A DNA stretch of 64,000 bases from Szabonella alba (GTDB lineage Bacteria > Pseudomonadota > Alphaproteobacteria > Rhodobacterales > Rhodobacteraceae), in NCBI RefSeq assembly GCF_016765775.1, contig NZ_JAESVN010000005.1, positions 186,001-250,000 on the forward strand, written 5' to 3'. Positions 45,963-54,011 of this stretch are shown one piece after another. A program made the position numbers and the translations under genes. Positions within the stretch are counted from its first letter, which is position 1. Each line of letters opens with the position of its first letter. The notes under the pieces are model-generated. The model was not told the origin of the DNA. It worked only from the letters and a program-made list of their open reading frames with translations, and did not search any database.

Positions 45963-47447
45963 TCAGGTCACCATGCCCGCCCAGCGACCCAGCAACTGGC
46001 CCTGCAATCTGCGTGCCCTTGCGTTCCATTCGCGCCCGCCCTCGGGCCGTTCCCGCTGGGCAACCGACAGCCTGTCGCGGCGCGGAAGATCGGCGCAGAA
46101 GATTGCAAAGGTCAGTTCCCGCCCGTTCGGAGCCTGAAGATAGCCCGCAAGGCCCGACACGAAATTCAGCGTTCCGGTCTTGGCCACGGCGCGGACCGGA
46201 TGGCCCTTCATCTCATTGCCCGACAGATCCCGCAGCGCCTGTTCCCGCAGGATCGCGGGCAGGCCCGAGGCGCGTCCCGACCGCAGCGCGCGCACCATGT
46301 CGGACGGGGCCACGCGCGATGCTGCACCCAGCCCGGAATGATCGACGAAGCGCGAATTTGCGCCATGGCGCGTCACCGCCCAGTCCGACATGCGCCGCCC
46401 GCTGTCAGGCAGGGTCCCTGCGCCCGAGGCCACCAGCCCCACAGCCTCGGCGGTGATGTTGGTGGAGAAGCGCAGCATATCGCGGCTGACGGCCATCAGG
46501 TCATCACTGCGGTTCTCGGCCAGCAGATTGCCCTGCGGCGGGGCGCTGATGACCTGCGCGGGGGGCAGTTGCAGCCCATGGGCGCGCATCAGCACCGCAA
46601 AGACCTCGGCGCAGTAGTGTTCGGGGTGGCGGACAGGCAGCCAGCGGCTGCCATTGCTGTTCAGGGCCTGCGCCGCGACGCTCCATTCATCCCGTCCCGC
46701 GCCCCGGCGGTAATCGAACAGCGGTGCCGCGCGGTTGACGGCACGCACCTCGGCCATGGTGACACGCGGCACAAAACGCCTGCCGCGCGCATCCATCGTC
46801 AGTTGCGGCCCCGAGGCGCTGCGGCGCCATTCGAAATGCACGCGGTTGAAGTTCAGGTTCAGCCCGGCAATCGTCGGGTTATAGCCGACATGATCGGGCT
46901 GATCGGCGGCGATGCGGTCCTGCCGGGGCACGCCACTTCCGCAGACAAGGAAGCGCCCGCTGATCTCCTTCACCCCGCGCGCGGCAAGGGCGGCGGCCAG
47001 ATCGCCCAGACGGTCGGTGTCCAGCGTCGGATCCCCTGATCCCAGCAGCACCAGATCCCCCTGAAGCCGCCCGCCCGAAACCGGCCCCGTGGCCAGAACC
47101 CGCGTCGAGAACCGGAATTGCGGCCCCAGCCTGTCCAGTGCGTAAAGTGTCGTCATCGCCTTGGCGACCGAGGCGGGCGGCAGGGCGGTTTCGCCGCCAT
47201 AGGCCTCAAGCACCTTGCCGCTTGCCGTCTCGGCGACCAGAAATCCGACCGAACCGCCCAGCCTTGCCGCCTCGACCAGCGCCATCGCCTCGTTGCCTGC
47301 CTGCGCGGAGGAGGCGGAGGTCACGGCGACGGCGCGGGCTGCTGGCCGGATTGATCGGGAAGGGGCCTCGGCGCAGCCGGGCACCGCGATACCTGCCATC
47401 AGGCCCGAAAGGACCCAACGGCGGGTGAATTTCTGTTCGGCGCTCAT
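45963..47447 (-). CDS. dacB: D-alanyl-D-alanine carboxypeptidase/endopeptidase (PBP4 type)
   Basis: A 494-residue S13 peptidase that trims stem peptides and cleaves cross-links in the periplasm. Active-site motifs: S93-V-A-K96 in LPPASVAKAM, STN in LRFSTNIT and KTG in RAVAKTGTLNF, with the large PBP4-specific insert between the first two. The signal peptide has twin arginines (FTRRWVLSGL) and ends in VPGC, so it may be a Tat-exported lipoprotein, though Pro before the Gly-Cys is unusual. ATG 47447. It is followed on the other side by fau. Confidence 0.92.
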   Translation of the reverse strand: MSAEQKFTRRWVLSGLMAGIAVPGCAEAPSRSIRPAARAVAVTSASSAQAGNEAMALVEAARLGGSVGFLVAETASGKVLEAYGGETALPPASVAKAMTTLYALDRLGPQFRFSTRVLATGPVSGGRLQGDLVLLGSGDPTLDTDRLGDLAAALAARGVKEISGRFLVCGSGVPRQDRIAADQPDHVGYNPTIAGLNLNFNRVHFEWRRSASGPQLTMDARGRRFVPRVTMAEVRAVNRAAPLFDYRRGAGRDEWSVAAQALNSNGSRWLPVRHPEHYCAEVFAVLMRAHGLQLPPAQVISAPPQGNLLAENRSDDLMAVSRDMLRFSTNITAEAVGLVASGAGTLPDSGRRMSDWAVTRHGANSRFVDHSGLGAASRVAPSDMVRALRSGRASGLPAILREQALRDLSGNEMKGHPVRAVAKTGTLNFVSGLAGYLQAPNGRELTFAIFCADLPRRDRLSVAQRERPEGGREWNARARRLQGQLLGRWAGMVT

Positions 47448-47524
47448 GCCGGAAGACTAGCGGCAGACGGCACGGGGCACAATATCCCGGCGTCTCACAC
47501 TTTTCTGTGCGGAATCAGGCCCGG

Positions 47525-48292
47525 TCAGTCGCCGGTGGTTCCGTCGTGCCTTGGCGGCACCGCCAGCCCGGCCTCGGTCATGATCGCGTTCAATGCGATG
47601 TCATGGGGCTGGGGAAAGATCGTGTTCAGCCGCGCGGCCTGCAGGCCGATGCCGATGGTGAAGGGGCGCGGGGAAAGTGCTGCAAGGCTGCGGTCGAAAT
47701 AGCCGCCGCCATAGCCCAGACGAAAGCCGTCTTCGGTCCAGCCGATCAGCGGGGCAAGGGCCACCTCCGGCCTGACAATCGGTGCACCGGGGGGCGGCAC
47801 GGGAATGTCCCAGATGCCGCGCTGCATGCGGGTTTGTGGCGTCCAGCGGCGAAAGACCAGCGGTGCCGCCCGCGTTTCGACCAGCGGCAGGGCGACGATT
47901 GCGCCGCCTTCATGCCACCGGGTCAGCAAGGGCCGCAGATCGGGTTCCCCCTTGATCGGCCAGTAACCCGAGATCACGCGGCCGCTCAGATCCCCGAACC
48001 GCGCCTGCAGGAAGGCCGCCAGATATTCGGCGATTGCGCTGCCGACCGATCTGCGCGCCTCCACGCCCAGACCGTCCCGCGCCGCGCGAAGCGTCTGCCG
48101 CGTCGCCTTGCGCCAGCGGGCAACGTCACTTGCCTGCTGCGGGTCGATGAAGGACGGATCAAATTCCGCCGCAAAGCAGGGAGAGGAAGCGGGCGGGGCG
48201 ATCCGTCCCGTGATCCCCGCAGTGCCGAAGGAGGCGGCGTCCTTTGCGGGGGGCGTCCTGTCAGGCCTGCGGAACGGGGGATCACTGGGCAT
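47525..48292 (-). CDS. fau: 5-formyltetrahydrofolate cyclo-ligase
   Basis: A 255-residue enzyme converting 5-formyl-THF to 5,10-methenyl-THF. The C-terminal YGGGYFDRSLA motif (ATP/phosphate binding), YWPIKGEPDLRPLL and VPPPGAPIVRP identify it. It carries about 60 extra N-terminal residues compared with the short form (PCFAAEFDPSFIDPQQASDVARWRK), as in other Rhodobacteraceae I know. ATG 48292 has a GGGG tract; the frame stays open far upstream through a non-coding stretch. The gene order 6S RNA-fau is conserved in many proteobacteria and is seen here. Confidence 0.85.
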   Translation of the reverse strand: MPSDPPFRRPDRTPPAKDAASFGTAGITGRIAPPASSPCFAAEFDPSFIDPQQASDVARWRKATRQTLRAARDGLGVEARRSVGSAIAEYLAAFLQARFGDLSGRVISGYWPIKGEPDLRPLLTRWHEGGAIVALPLVETRAAPLVFRRWTPQTRMQRGIWDIPVPPPGAPIVRPEVALAPLIGWTEDGFRLGYGGGYFDRSLAALSPRPFTIGIGLQAARLNTIFPQPHDIALNAIMTEAGLAVPPRHDGTTGD

Positions 48293-48340
48293 CGGCAGGG
48301 GTCCGGGCGTCGGGCTTCGGAATTGTGAATTCCGGGTGAT

Positions 48341-48482
48341 TTCCGGCTCAGGGTAGCTTTCCTGCCATGAATGTAAACGCCTCTGCGCGGCGCACCCGGA
48401 CCGGCCTTGCGGGCCGGTGCCACCGCTGCGCCATTGGTCAGAAAATTTCATGCCCGCCGAACAGCAGGGGCAAACCGCCGAA
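48341..48482 (-). ncRNA. ssrS: Probable 6S RNA (approximate ends)
   Basis: On the minus strand, upstream of fau, lie TGTTCGGCGGGC (48463-48452), CTGACCAAT (48441-48433) and GGCGTTTACA (48381-48372), which parallel E. coli 6S TGTTCG..GCGGGC, CTGAGCCGAT and GGGTTACA in order. A terminal hairpin pairs ACCGGCC with GGCCGGT (loop CGCAA), backed by GGCGCA/TGCGCC, and outer stems pair CCTGC/GCAGG and TTCGGC/GCC(G)GAA, enclosing a central bubble. 6S RNA sequesters sigma-70 RNA polymerase. The 142-nt length is estimated from the stems. Confidence 0.6.
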
Positions 48483-48488
48483 TGCCAG

Positions 48489-48515
48489 AAAGGGGCGCGC
48501 CGATCCGGCCGCCCC
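48489..48515 (-). terminator. Terminator after the aminotransferase
   Basis: On the minus strand GGGGCG-GCCG, loop GAT, CGGC-(G)-CGCCCC forms a ten-pair stem with one bulge, followed by TTTCT, 50 bp past the aminotransferase stop and just before the 6S candidate. Confidence 0.75.
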
Positions 48516-48564
48516 GTTCCTGTTCTTGCCCGTTTCTGCGGCGGGCCGCAGTCGGCCCCCGGGG

Positions 48565-49932
48565 TCAGGCGACCTCGGCAAAGACCTTTTTCAGCGCCTT
48601 TTCCAGCTTGTCGAACATCTCGTCCAGATGGTCCTTGGTGCAGATGAAAGGCGGGCACAGCACGATGGCCTGCCCCAGCGGGCGGCAGATCAGCCCGTGA
48701 TCGGTGCAGGTATTGGCGATGCGTTCCGACACCGACAACTTGCCGTCGAAGGGCGTCTTGGTCGCCTTGTCCTTCACCGCTTCCAGCGCCCCCATCAGAC
48801 CCTTGCCGCGCCATTCCCCGATATTGGGGTTTTCGGCCAGACGCGCCAGACCGGCCTCGAAATGCGGGGTCAGGGTGCGGACATTCTCGGCCAGACCCTC
48901 ATTCATCACGACATCAATCGCCTTCAGCGCGACCGCGCAGCCGACCGGATGGCCCGAGGCGGTGAAGCCATGCGGGAATTCCTCGATCGCCTCCGAGGCG
49001 TCCTGCAGGCGGTCCGCCAGATCGGGGCCAAGGATGACGGCCCCCATCGGGAAATAGCCTGCGGTGATGTTCTTCGATGAGATGATCGCATCAGGCACGA
49101 AATCATAGGTCTGGCAGCCCCAGGTATTGCCGGTGCGTCCGAAGCCGCAGATCACCTCATCGGCGATCAGCGGGATGCCGTATTTCTTCAGCACCTTCTG
49201 CACGGCCTGGAAATAGCCTGCCGAAGGCGGGATCACCCCGCCCGCACCCATGACCGGCTCGGCAAAGAAGCCGGCAATCGTGTCGGGCCCTTCCGTGATG
49301 ATCGTCGCCTCAAGTTCCCGCGCCATGCGTTCGGTGAACTGCGCCTCGCTTTCGCCATCCTTGCCGAAGCGCCAGTAATGCGGGCAGCCGACATGAATGA
49401 ACCCGGGCAGCGGCAGGCCGAAGACCGAGTTATAGGGCTTGCCGGTCATCGAGGCGGAAACGGCGGTGACGCCGTGATAGGAATTGATGCGGGTGATGAT
49501 CTTGCGGCGCTGCGGATGACCCTCGGCCCCGGCAAGGAACCACAGCATCTTGACCATCGTGTCATTCGCCTCGGATCCGGAATTGGTATAGAAGACCCGG
49601 CCCCGGTCGAAGGGCGAAACTTCGACCAGTTTTTCCGACAGCATCACCGTCTGGTCCGACATGCGCCCGAAAAAGGCGTGATAGCCCGGGAAGCGGTCAT
49701 ATTGCGCCTTGGCGGCCTCGGCCAGTCCGGGGTGATCAAAGCCCGCGACCATGTTCCACAGGCCCGAATTGCCGTCGAGATAGCTGCGGCCATGCACGTC
49801 ATAGACATAGGGACCCTTGCCATGGGTCACGATCACCGCGCCGCGTTCATGGATCGAGGGCAGGTCGGTGAAGCCATAGAGCGAATAGCTGTCGGCGCGG
49901 CTTTCCCAGCTGTTGGGTGTATCGTCACGCAT
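48565..49932 (-). CDS. Class III PLP aminotransferase (putrescine/omega-amino acid type)
   Basis: A 455-residue fold-type I aminotransferase. GSEANDTMVKML near residue 115, the cofactor Asp in IPLIADEVICGFGRTG, and the Schiff-base Lys in SSKNITAGYFPMG are intact. The N terminus (SRADSYSLYGFTDLPSIHERG) resembles SpuC-like putrescine--pyruvate aminotransferases. ATG 49932 sits eight bases after AAGGA; the ATG at 49941 overlaps that site and is less likely. It follows the amine-degradation genes but is separated by a long inverted repeat. Taurine- or omega-amino acid--pyruvate transaminase are alternatives. Confidence 0.85.
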   Translation of the reverse strand: MRDDTPNSWESRADSYSLYGFTDLPSIHERGAVIVTHGKGPYVYDVHGRSYLDGNSGLWNMVAGFDHPGLAEAAKAQYDRFPGYHAFFGRMSDQTVMLSEKLVEVSPFDRGRVFYTNSGSEANDTMVKMLWFLAGAEGHPQRRKIITRINSYHGVTAVSASMTGKPYNSVFGLPLPGFIHVGCPHYWRFGKDGESEAQFTERMARELEATIITEGPDTIAGFFAEPVMGAGGVIPPSAGYFQAVQKVLKKYGIPLIADEVICGFGRTGNTWGCQTYDFVPDAIISSKNITAGYFPMGAVILGPDLADRLQDASEAIEEFPHGFTASGHPVGCAVALKAIDVVMNEGLAENVRTLTPHFEAGLARLAENPNIGEWRGKGLMGALEAVKDKATKTPFDGKLSVSERIANTCTDHGLICRPLGQAIVLCPPFICTKDHLDEMFDKLEKALKKVFAEVA

Positions 49933-50138
49933 ATCAATCATCCTTCTGACTTTGTACTTCCTCACGCTATCCGGGCGCGCGCGGGCTTTCAATCCGGGGC
50001 GTGCTGCGGGGCGGCGGAATGGCGGGGCGGTCGGGCGGAATGCTTGGAAAGCCCCCACCCCGACCCAGCACTCTGACAGCCGCGTACAACCGGCAGGCAG
50101 GGCAGGAAGGCCGTCTGCCCCCTTCGCCGCGTGACTCT

Positions 50139-50215
50139 GCCCCCCTCAAGGCTAGTTCCAGACAGAAAAACCCGGTCCCCCCCTTTTTCTGTCTGGAACT
50201 AGCCTTGAGGGGGGC
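50139..50215. repeat. Perfect 32-bp inverted repeat
   Basis: Arms 50139-50170 and 50184-50215 are exact reverse complements around a 13-nt C-rich loop. The right arm reads TTTTTCTGTCTGGAACTAGC then CTTGAGGGGGGC. It lies 32 bp past the oxidase stop and 207 bp before the aminotransferase start. The innermost pairs are A-run/T-run, so it does not have the usual stem-then-T layout. It could be an attenuating or processing hairpin, or the remnant of a small palindromic element. Confidence 0.9.
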
Positions 50216-50246
50216 TCCTGCCCGGCCAAGCGGTGCTGCCGCAGGG

Positions 50247-51536
50247 TCAGAGGCCCAGACGGTCGCGCAGCGAATACCATGTCATCGCCGCAACCAGAAG
50301 CGGCCAGCGCAGCGCCGCCCCGCCCGGAAAGCGGGCTTGCGGCAGGCTGGCCATCAGGTCGAACCCGCCCGTCTGCCCGCCAATCGCCTGCGCCATCAGC
50401 TTGCCCGCAAGGGTTGCCATCGCAACGCCATGGCCCGAATAGCCCGAGACGGACCAGAGCCCGGGACGCGGGTGCAGAAAACAGGGCAGGCGGTTCATAG
50501 TGATCGCCAGTGTGCCGCCCCATGCATGGTCGATCTTCACATCGCGAAGCTGGGGATAAATCTCAAGCATCGGCTTGCGCACGGTTTTCACGATATCGGG
50601 AAAGCGGTAGCCATAGCTTTCACCGCCACCGAACAGCAGCCTGTTGTCATCGGACAACCGCCAGTAATTGACCACGAATTTTGTGTCGCAGGCGGCAACG
50701 GGTTCGGCCAGCACCGTGCGCGCCAGATCGCCCAGGGGTTCGGTGGCGATGATGAAATTGTTGATCGGCATGACCCGCGCGGCAACGCGCCCCTCCAGCC
50801 GCCCCAGATAGCCATTGCCCGCCAGCACGACATGGTCGCAGACGACCTGACCTTCGCCCGTGCGCACCACCTGCCGCGCGCCTTCCGAAATGGAGTGAAC
50901 CTCGGACCGTTCATGGATCACCACACCCGCCGCAACCGCCGCCAGCGCAAGGCCAATCGCATAGTTCAGCGGATGGATATGCCCGGCACCCCGGTCGATA
51001 TCGCCGCCCTTGAAAGCGGTTGATCCGATCAGCCCTTCGGGCAGGGGGTCGACCAGATCATAATCGTAATCGCGGGCCAGTTTCTCGGCCATCACCTTGG
51101 CGTGATCGGCCTCGCCTTGACTATAGCAGGCATGGGCGATGCCGGGACGGAAGGTGACCGGCATGGCATGGCGCGCGATCAGATCCTTGACCAGTGTCTT
51201 GGCCTCTTCGCCCATGTCCCAAAGCGCGCGGGCGCGGGTGCGGCCCACCATTCCCTCAAGCTGGTCCTGTTCCAGCCGCTGCCCCGATCCGACCTGCCCG
51301 CCATTGCGCCCCGAGGCGCCGAAGCCCACGCGATGCGCCTCCAGTACCACGACACGGAACCCGGCCTCGGCCAGATGCAGCGCCGCCGAAAGCCCGGTAT
51401 AGCCCGCGCCCACGACGCAGATATCCGTCTCGACCTGTCCCTTCAGCATCGGGAAAGGGGCCAGCGGCGTGGCGCTTGCCGTATAATACGACGCGGGGTA
51501 TTCCCCGCGCCGGTCATTGGCGTGCAGAAGATTCAT
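50247..51536 (-). CDS. puuB: FAD-dependent amine oxidase, PuuB-like
   Basis: A 429-residue DAO-family flavoprotein. The dinucleotide-binding motif is VVGAGYTGLSAALHLAEAG (residues about 41-59); GRNGGQVGSGQ, the C-terminal GYSGHGVAMATLAGKL and WGGTLAITMNRLP match gamma-glutamylputrescine oxidases. It would oxidise the free amine of the gamma-glutamyl amine to an aldehyde, releasing ammonia and peroxide. ATG 51536 overlaps the stop of the ligase upstream (ATGA), and both fit the Puu pathway. The exact amine is not known. Confidence 0.85.
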   Translation of the reverse strand: MNLLHANDRRGEYPASYYTASATPLAPFPMLKGQVETDICVVGAGYTGLSAALHLAEAGFRVVVLEAHRVGFGASGRNGGQVGSGQRLEQDQLEGMVGRTRARALWDMGEEAKTLVKDLIARHAMPVTFRPGIAHACYSQGEADHAKVMAEKLARDYDYDLVDPLPEGLIGSTAFKGGDIDRGAGHIHPLNYAIGLALAAVAAGVVIHERSEVHSISEGARQVVRTGEGQVVCDHVVLAGNGYLGRLEGRVAARVMPINNFIIATEPLGDLARTVLAEPVAACDTKFVVNYWRLSDDNRLLFGGGESYGYRFPDIVKTVRKPMLEIYPQLRDVKIDHAWGGTLAITMNRLPCFLHPRPGLWSVSGYSGHGVAMATLAGKLMAQAIGGQTGGFDLMASLPQARFPGGAALRWPLLVAAMTWYSLRDRLGL

Positions 51537-52888
51537 ACGTTCAGCAGCAGATGTTCGCGTTCCCACGGGCTGATGACCTGCAGGAATTCCTTGTATTCAT
51601 TGCGTTTCACGGAATCATAGACGCGGCAGAATTCCGGGCGCAGCACCTCTTGCAGGGCCTTGTCCTCATCCAGCAGGTCCAGCGCATCGCCAAGGTTATA
51701 GGGCAGGTCGGTTTCCGACATATAGGCGTCACCCGTACATTCGGCGCGGGGCATCGTCGCCTCGACCAGCCCCAGATAGCCACAGGCAAGGCTGGCCGCG
51801 AGACCCAGATAGGGGTTGCAATCCATCCCCGCCAGCCGGTTTTCCACGCGCCGCGCCTCGGGCCCCGAGATCGGGACGCGCAGACCGGTCGTGCGGTTGT
51901 CGCGGCCCCATTCCAGATTGATGGGGGCGGCGAAATCGGGGACGTAGCGGCGATAGCTGTTCACATAGGGGGCCAGCAAGGCAACGGCGGCGGGCAGATG
52001 GTTCTGCATCCCAGCGATGAAGTGGAAAAACGCCTCGGTCTCACCGCCATCGGCAGAGGAAAAGATGTTCTGCCCGGTTTCCGTATCCACCACCGAATGG
52101 TGGATATGCATGGCCGAACCCGGTTCGCCCTCGATGGGCTTGGCCATGAAGGTCGCGAAACAGTCATGGCGCAGTGCTGCCTCGCGGATCAGGCGCTTGA
52201 AGAAGAAGATCTCATCGGCCAGCGCGATGGGGTCGCCATGGGCGAGGTTGATTTCCACCTGCCCGGCCCCGCCCTCTTGCAGGATGCCGTCGATTTCAAA
52301 CCCCTGCGCTTCGGCGAAATCATAGATATCGTCGATCACCTTGCCATATTCATCGACCGCCGACATCGAGTAGGCCTGTTTCCCGGCGGCCCTGCGGCCC
52401 GACCGCCCCATCGGCGGAATGATCGGCTGGTTGGGGTCGATATTGCGGGCGACAAGGAAAAACTCCATCTCGGGCGCTACAATCGGCGTCCAGCCCCGTG
52501 CCTTGTAAAGCTCGATCACCCGGCGCAGCACATTGCGCGGCGCGGTGGGGATCGGGTTTCCGGCCTGATCGAAAGCGTCATGGATGACCTGCAGCGTCAC
52601 ATCCGCCGTCCAGGGCGCGGCAGAGGTCGTGCCATAATCGGGCCGCAGGATCATGTCGGGTTCGGTGAACAGACCCGAGGGGTTGTCGGCCCATTCGCCG
52701 GTTATGGTTTGCAGGAAGATCGAATTCGGCAGGAAATAGTTCTGCTGCCGCGCGAATTTCGAGGCGGGCATGGCCTTGCCGCGCGCCACGCCGGCGATAT
52801 CGGCGATGATGCACTCGATCTCATCCAGACGGCGGCCCTCGATATAGGCGCGGGCGGCCTCGGGGATGGACTGGATCCAGTCAGCCAT
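51533..52888 (-). CDS. puuA: Glutamine-synthetase-like gamma-glutamylamine ligase (copy 1)
   Basis: A 451-residue GS-fold ligase. Metal and substrate motifs are present: VAPEMEFFLVA, GGAGQVEINLAHG, GSAMHIHHSV, NLEWGRDNRTTGLRVP, RRVENRLAGMDCNPYL. It lacks the adenylylation loop of GlnA. Such proteins attach glutamate to putrescine or related amines with ATP (PuuA/GlnA3-like). ATG 52888 overlaps the upstream amidotransferase by eight bases, and its stop overlaps puuB, so the three are translationally coupled. A second, distinct paralogue lies 1.1 kb upstream in the same operon. Confidence 0.85.
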   Translation of the reverse strand: MADWIQSIPEAARAYIEGRRLDEIECIIADIAGVARGKAMPASKFARQQNYFLPNSIFLQTITGEWADNPSGLFTEPDMILRPDYGTTSAAPWTADVTLQVIHDAFDQAGNPIPTAPRNVLRRVIELYKARGWTPIVAPEMEFFLVARNIDPNQPIIPPMGRSGRRAAGKQAYSMSAVDEYGKVIDDIYDFAEAQGFEIDGILQEGGAGQVEINLAHGDPIALADEIFFFKRLIREAALRHDCFATFMAKPIEGEPGSAMHIHHSVVDTETGQNIFSSADGGETEAFFHFIAGMQNHLPAAVALLAPYVNSYRRYVPDFAAPINLEWGRDNRTTGLRVPISGPEARRVENRLAGMDCNPYLGLAASLACGYLGLVEATMPRAECTGDAYMSETDLPYNLGDALDLLDEDKALQEVLRPEFCRVYDSVKRNEYKEFLQVISPWEREHLLLNV

Positions 52889-53594
52889 GCGCGGCCTCCG
52901 CATCCTGTTGACCGGCCTGCCGGGCCGCGCGGAAGAAGGCGCCGATGCGTTTGGCAATGCTGCCCGCATCCAGCGGATCGGCCAGCCGCGCCCGCGCCGC
53001 CTGCATCAGCGGATCGGGCACAAGGCCGGGACCCCGCGTGCGCATCAGCCCCTCGACAAAGGCGGGGGGAAATTCGGGATGGGCCTGCACGGTGAACATG
53101 CGGTCATCGTAAAGCAGGGCAGCATTGGCGCAAAACCCGTTGGTCGCGACGACCTTGGCACCTTGCGGCACCTGCGTCACCTGATCACGGTGCCAGGCGT
53201 TCAGCGTCAGGGTCTGGCCTTCGAAATCGTAATCCGTGGCGCCGACCGACCAGCCCTTGTCATATTGCTCGACCTTGCCGCCCATGGCCTGCGCGATGAT
53301 CTGATGGCCGAAACAGATGCCCACCACCGGCACATGCGCGCCGTAGGCGGTGCGGATGAAATCTTCCAGCGGCGGGATGAAGGCGTGATCTTCATAGGCG
53401 CCATGGCGCGATCCGGTGATCAGCCAGCCATCGGCGGCATGGATATCGGGCGGGAAGTCCATGACTTCCACCCGCCAGGTGCGGAAGGTGAAGCCCTGTT
53501 CTGCCAGCAGAAGCTGGAACATGTCGGGATAGTCGCCACTGTCGGGTTTGAGTTGGTCGGGCGCAGCGCCGGTTTGCAGAATGCCGATCAGCAT
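52881..53594 (-). CDS. Class I glutamine amidotransferase-like protein
   Basis: A 237-residue GATase1 protein. The nucleophile elbow VVGICFGHQI carries the Cys at residue 94; the His-Glu pair is in TVQAHPEFPPAF. The N terminus (LQTGAAPDQLKPDSGDYPDMF) and YDKGWSVGATDY style match the GuaA-like group found beside polyamine genes, rather than the PuuD/C26 hydrolase type. It probably removes the gamma-glutamyl group at the end of the pathway. ATG 53594. It is the first gene of the tight amidotransferase-puuA-puuB set. Confidence 0.85.
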   Translation of the reverse strand: MLIGILQTGAAPDQLKPDSGDYPDMFQLLLAEQGFTFRTWRVEVMDFPPDIHAADGWLITGSRHGAYEDHAFIPPLEDFIRTAYGAHVPVVGICFGHQIIAQAMGGKVEQYDKGWSVGATDYDFEGQTLTLNAWHRDQVTQVPQGAKVVATNGFCANAALLYDDRMFTVQAHPEFPPAFVEGLMRTRGPGLVPDPLMQAARARLADPLDAGSIAKRIGAFFRAARQAGQQDAEAAHG

Positions 53595-53700
53595 GAAATG
53601 TCCTGATGTGAGGGTCAGGCCAGACTACGCGGGCGGATGGGGGGTCGGCAAGGGGGGAGCGGTGACCGGCTGCGCGGTGCCGGTAGAGTGGGGCAGGCAG

Positions 53701-53752
53701 GCAGGGGGGCGCTGCCCCCCTGCACCCCCCGGGATATTTATGGACAGAAAAA
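53701..53752. repeat. Rhodobacteraceae-type intergenic palindromic element
   Basis: A perfect 10-bp hairpin (GCAGGGGGGC, loop GCT, GCCCCCCTGC) followed by CCCCCCGGGATATTTATGGA and a short A-rich tail. In my recollection, sequence of this style (GC hairpin, then CCGGGATATTTATG) recurs between genes in many Rhodobacteraceae. Its GACAGAAAAA end (53743-53752) also occurs in the 50.1-kb inverted repeat. Confidence 0.55.
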
Positions 53753-53760
53753 GGAAGGGA

Positions 53761-53928
53761 TCAGCCCTTCTCCTTCTTCGCCTCGGCGGCGGCTTTCAGT
53801 TTTGCCACCAGTTCGGCCTTGGGGGACTTGCCGCCGTAGGGGGTCTTGTCGCTGCCATAGGCGTTATGTTCCGCATGGCGCGGCGCGTTCTTGTGGGCCT
53901 TGGCACTGCCTGATTTTGCGTAATCCAT
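53761..53928 (-). CDS. 55-residue basic hypothetical protein
   Basis: ATG 53928 to TGA 53761 encodes 55 residues, Lys/Ala/His-rich and without a signal: MDYAKSGSAKAHKNAPRHAE, then SDKTPYGGKSPKAELVAKLK and a lysine tail. GGAG lies six bases before the ATG. I recall close relatives in Paracoccus and allies as conserved hypotheticals. The composition suggests a disordered, nucleic-acid- or ribosome-associated protein, but that is only inference. It lies between the two ligase genes. Confidence 0.75.
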   Translation of the reverse strand: MDYAKSGSAKAHKNAPRHAEHNAYGSDKTPYGGKSPKAELVAKLKAAAEAKKEKG

Positions 53929-54011
53929 GAAGGGCTCCGGAATTGGGGGGGCGGGGGACGGACCCCCGCCAATGCCCCATCCCGCGCCCGGGTGCAATCA
54001 CCCGTGATGCG

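Noticed and set aside
48293-48814. N-terminal extension of the cyclo-ligase gene
   Set aside because: The frame stays open through the terminator, the 6S candidate and part of the aminotransferase, but its translation has no homology and the family start lies at 48292.
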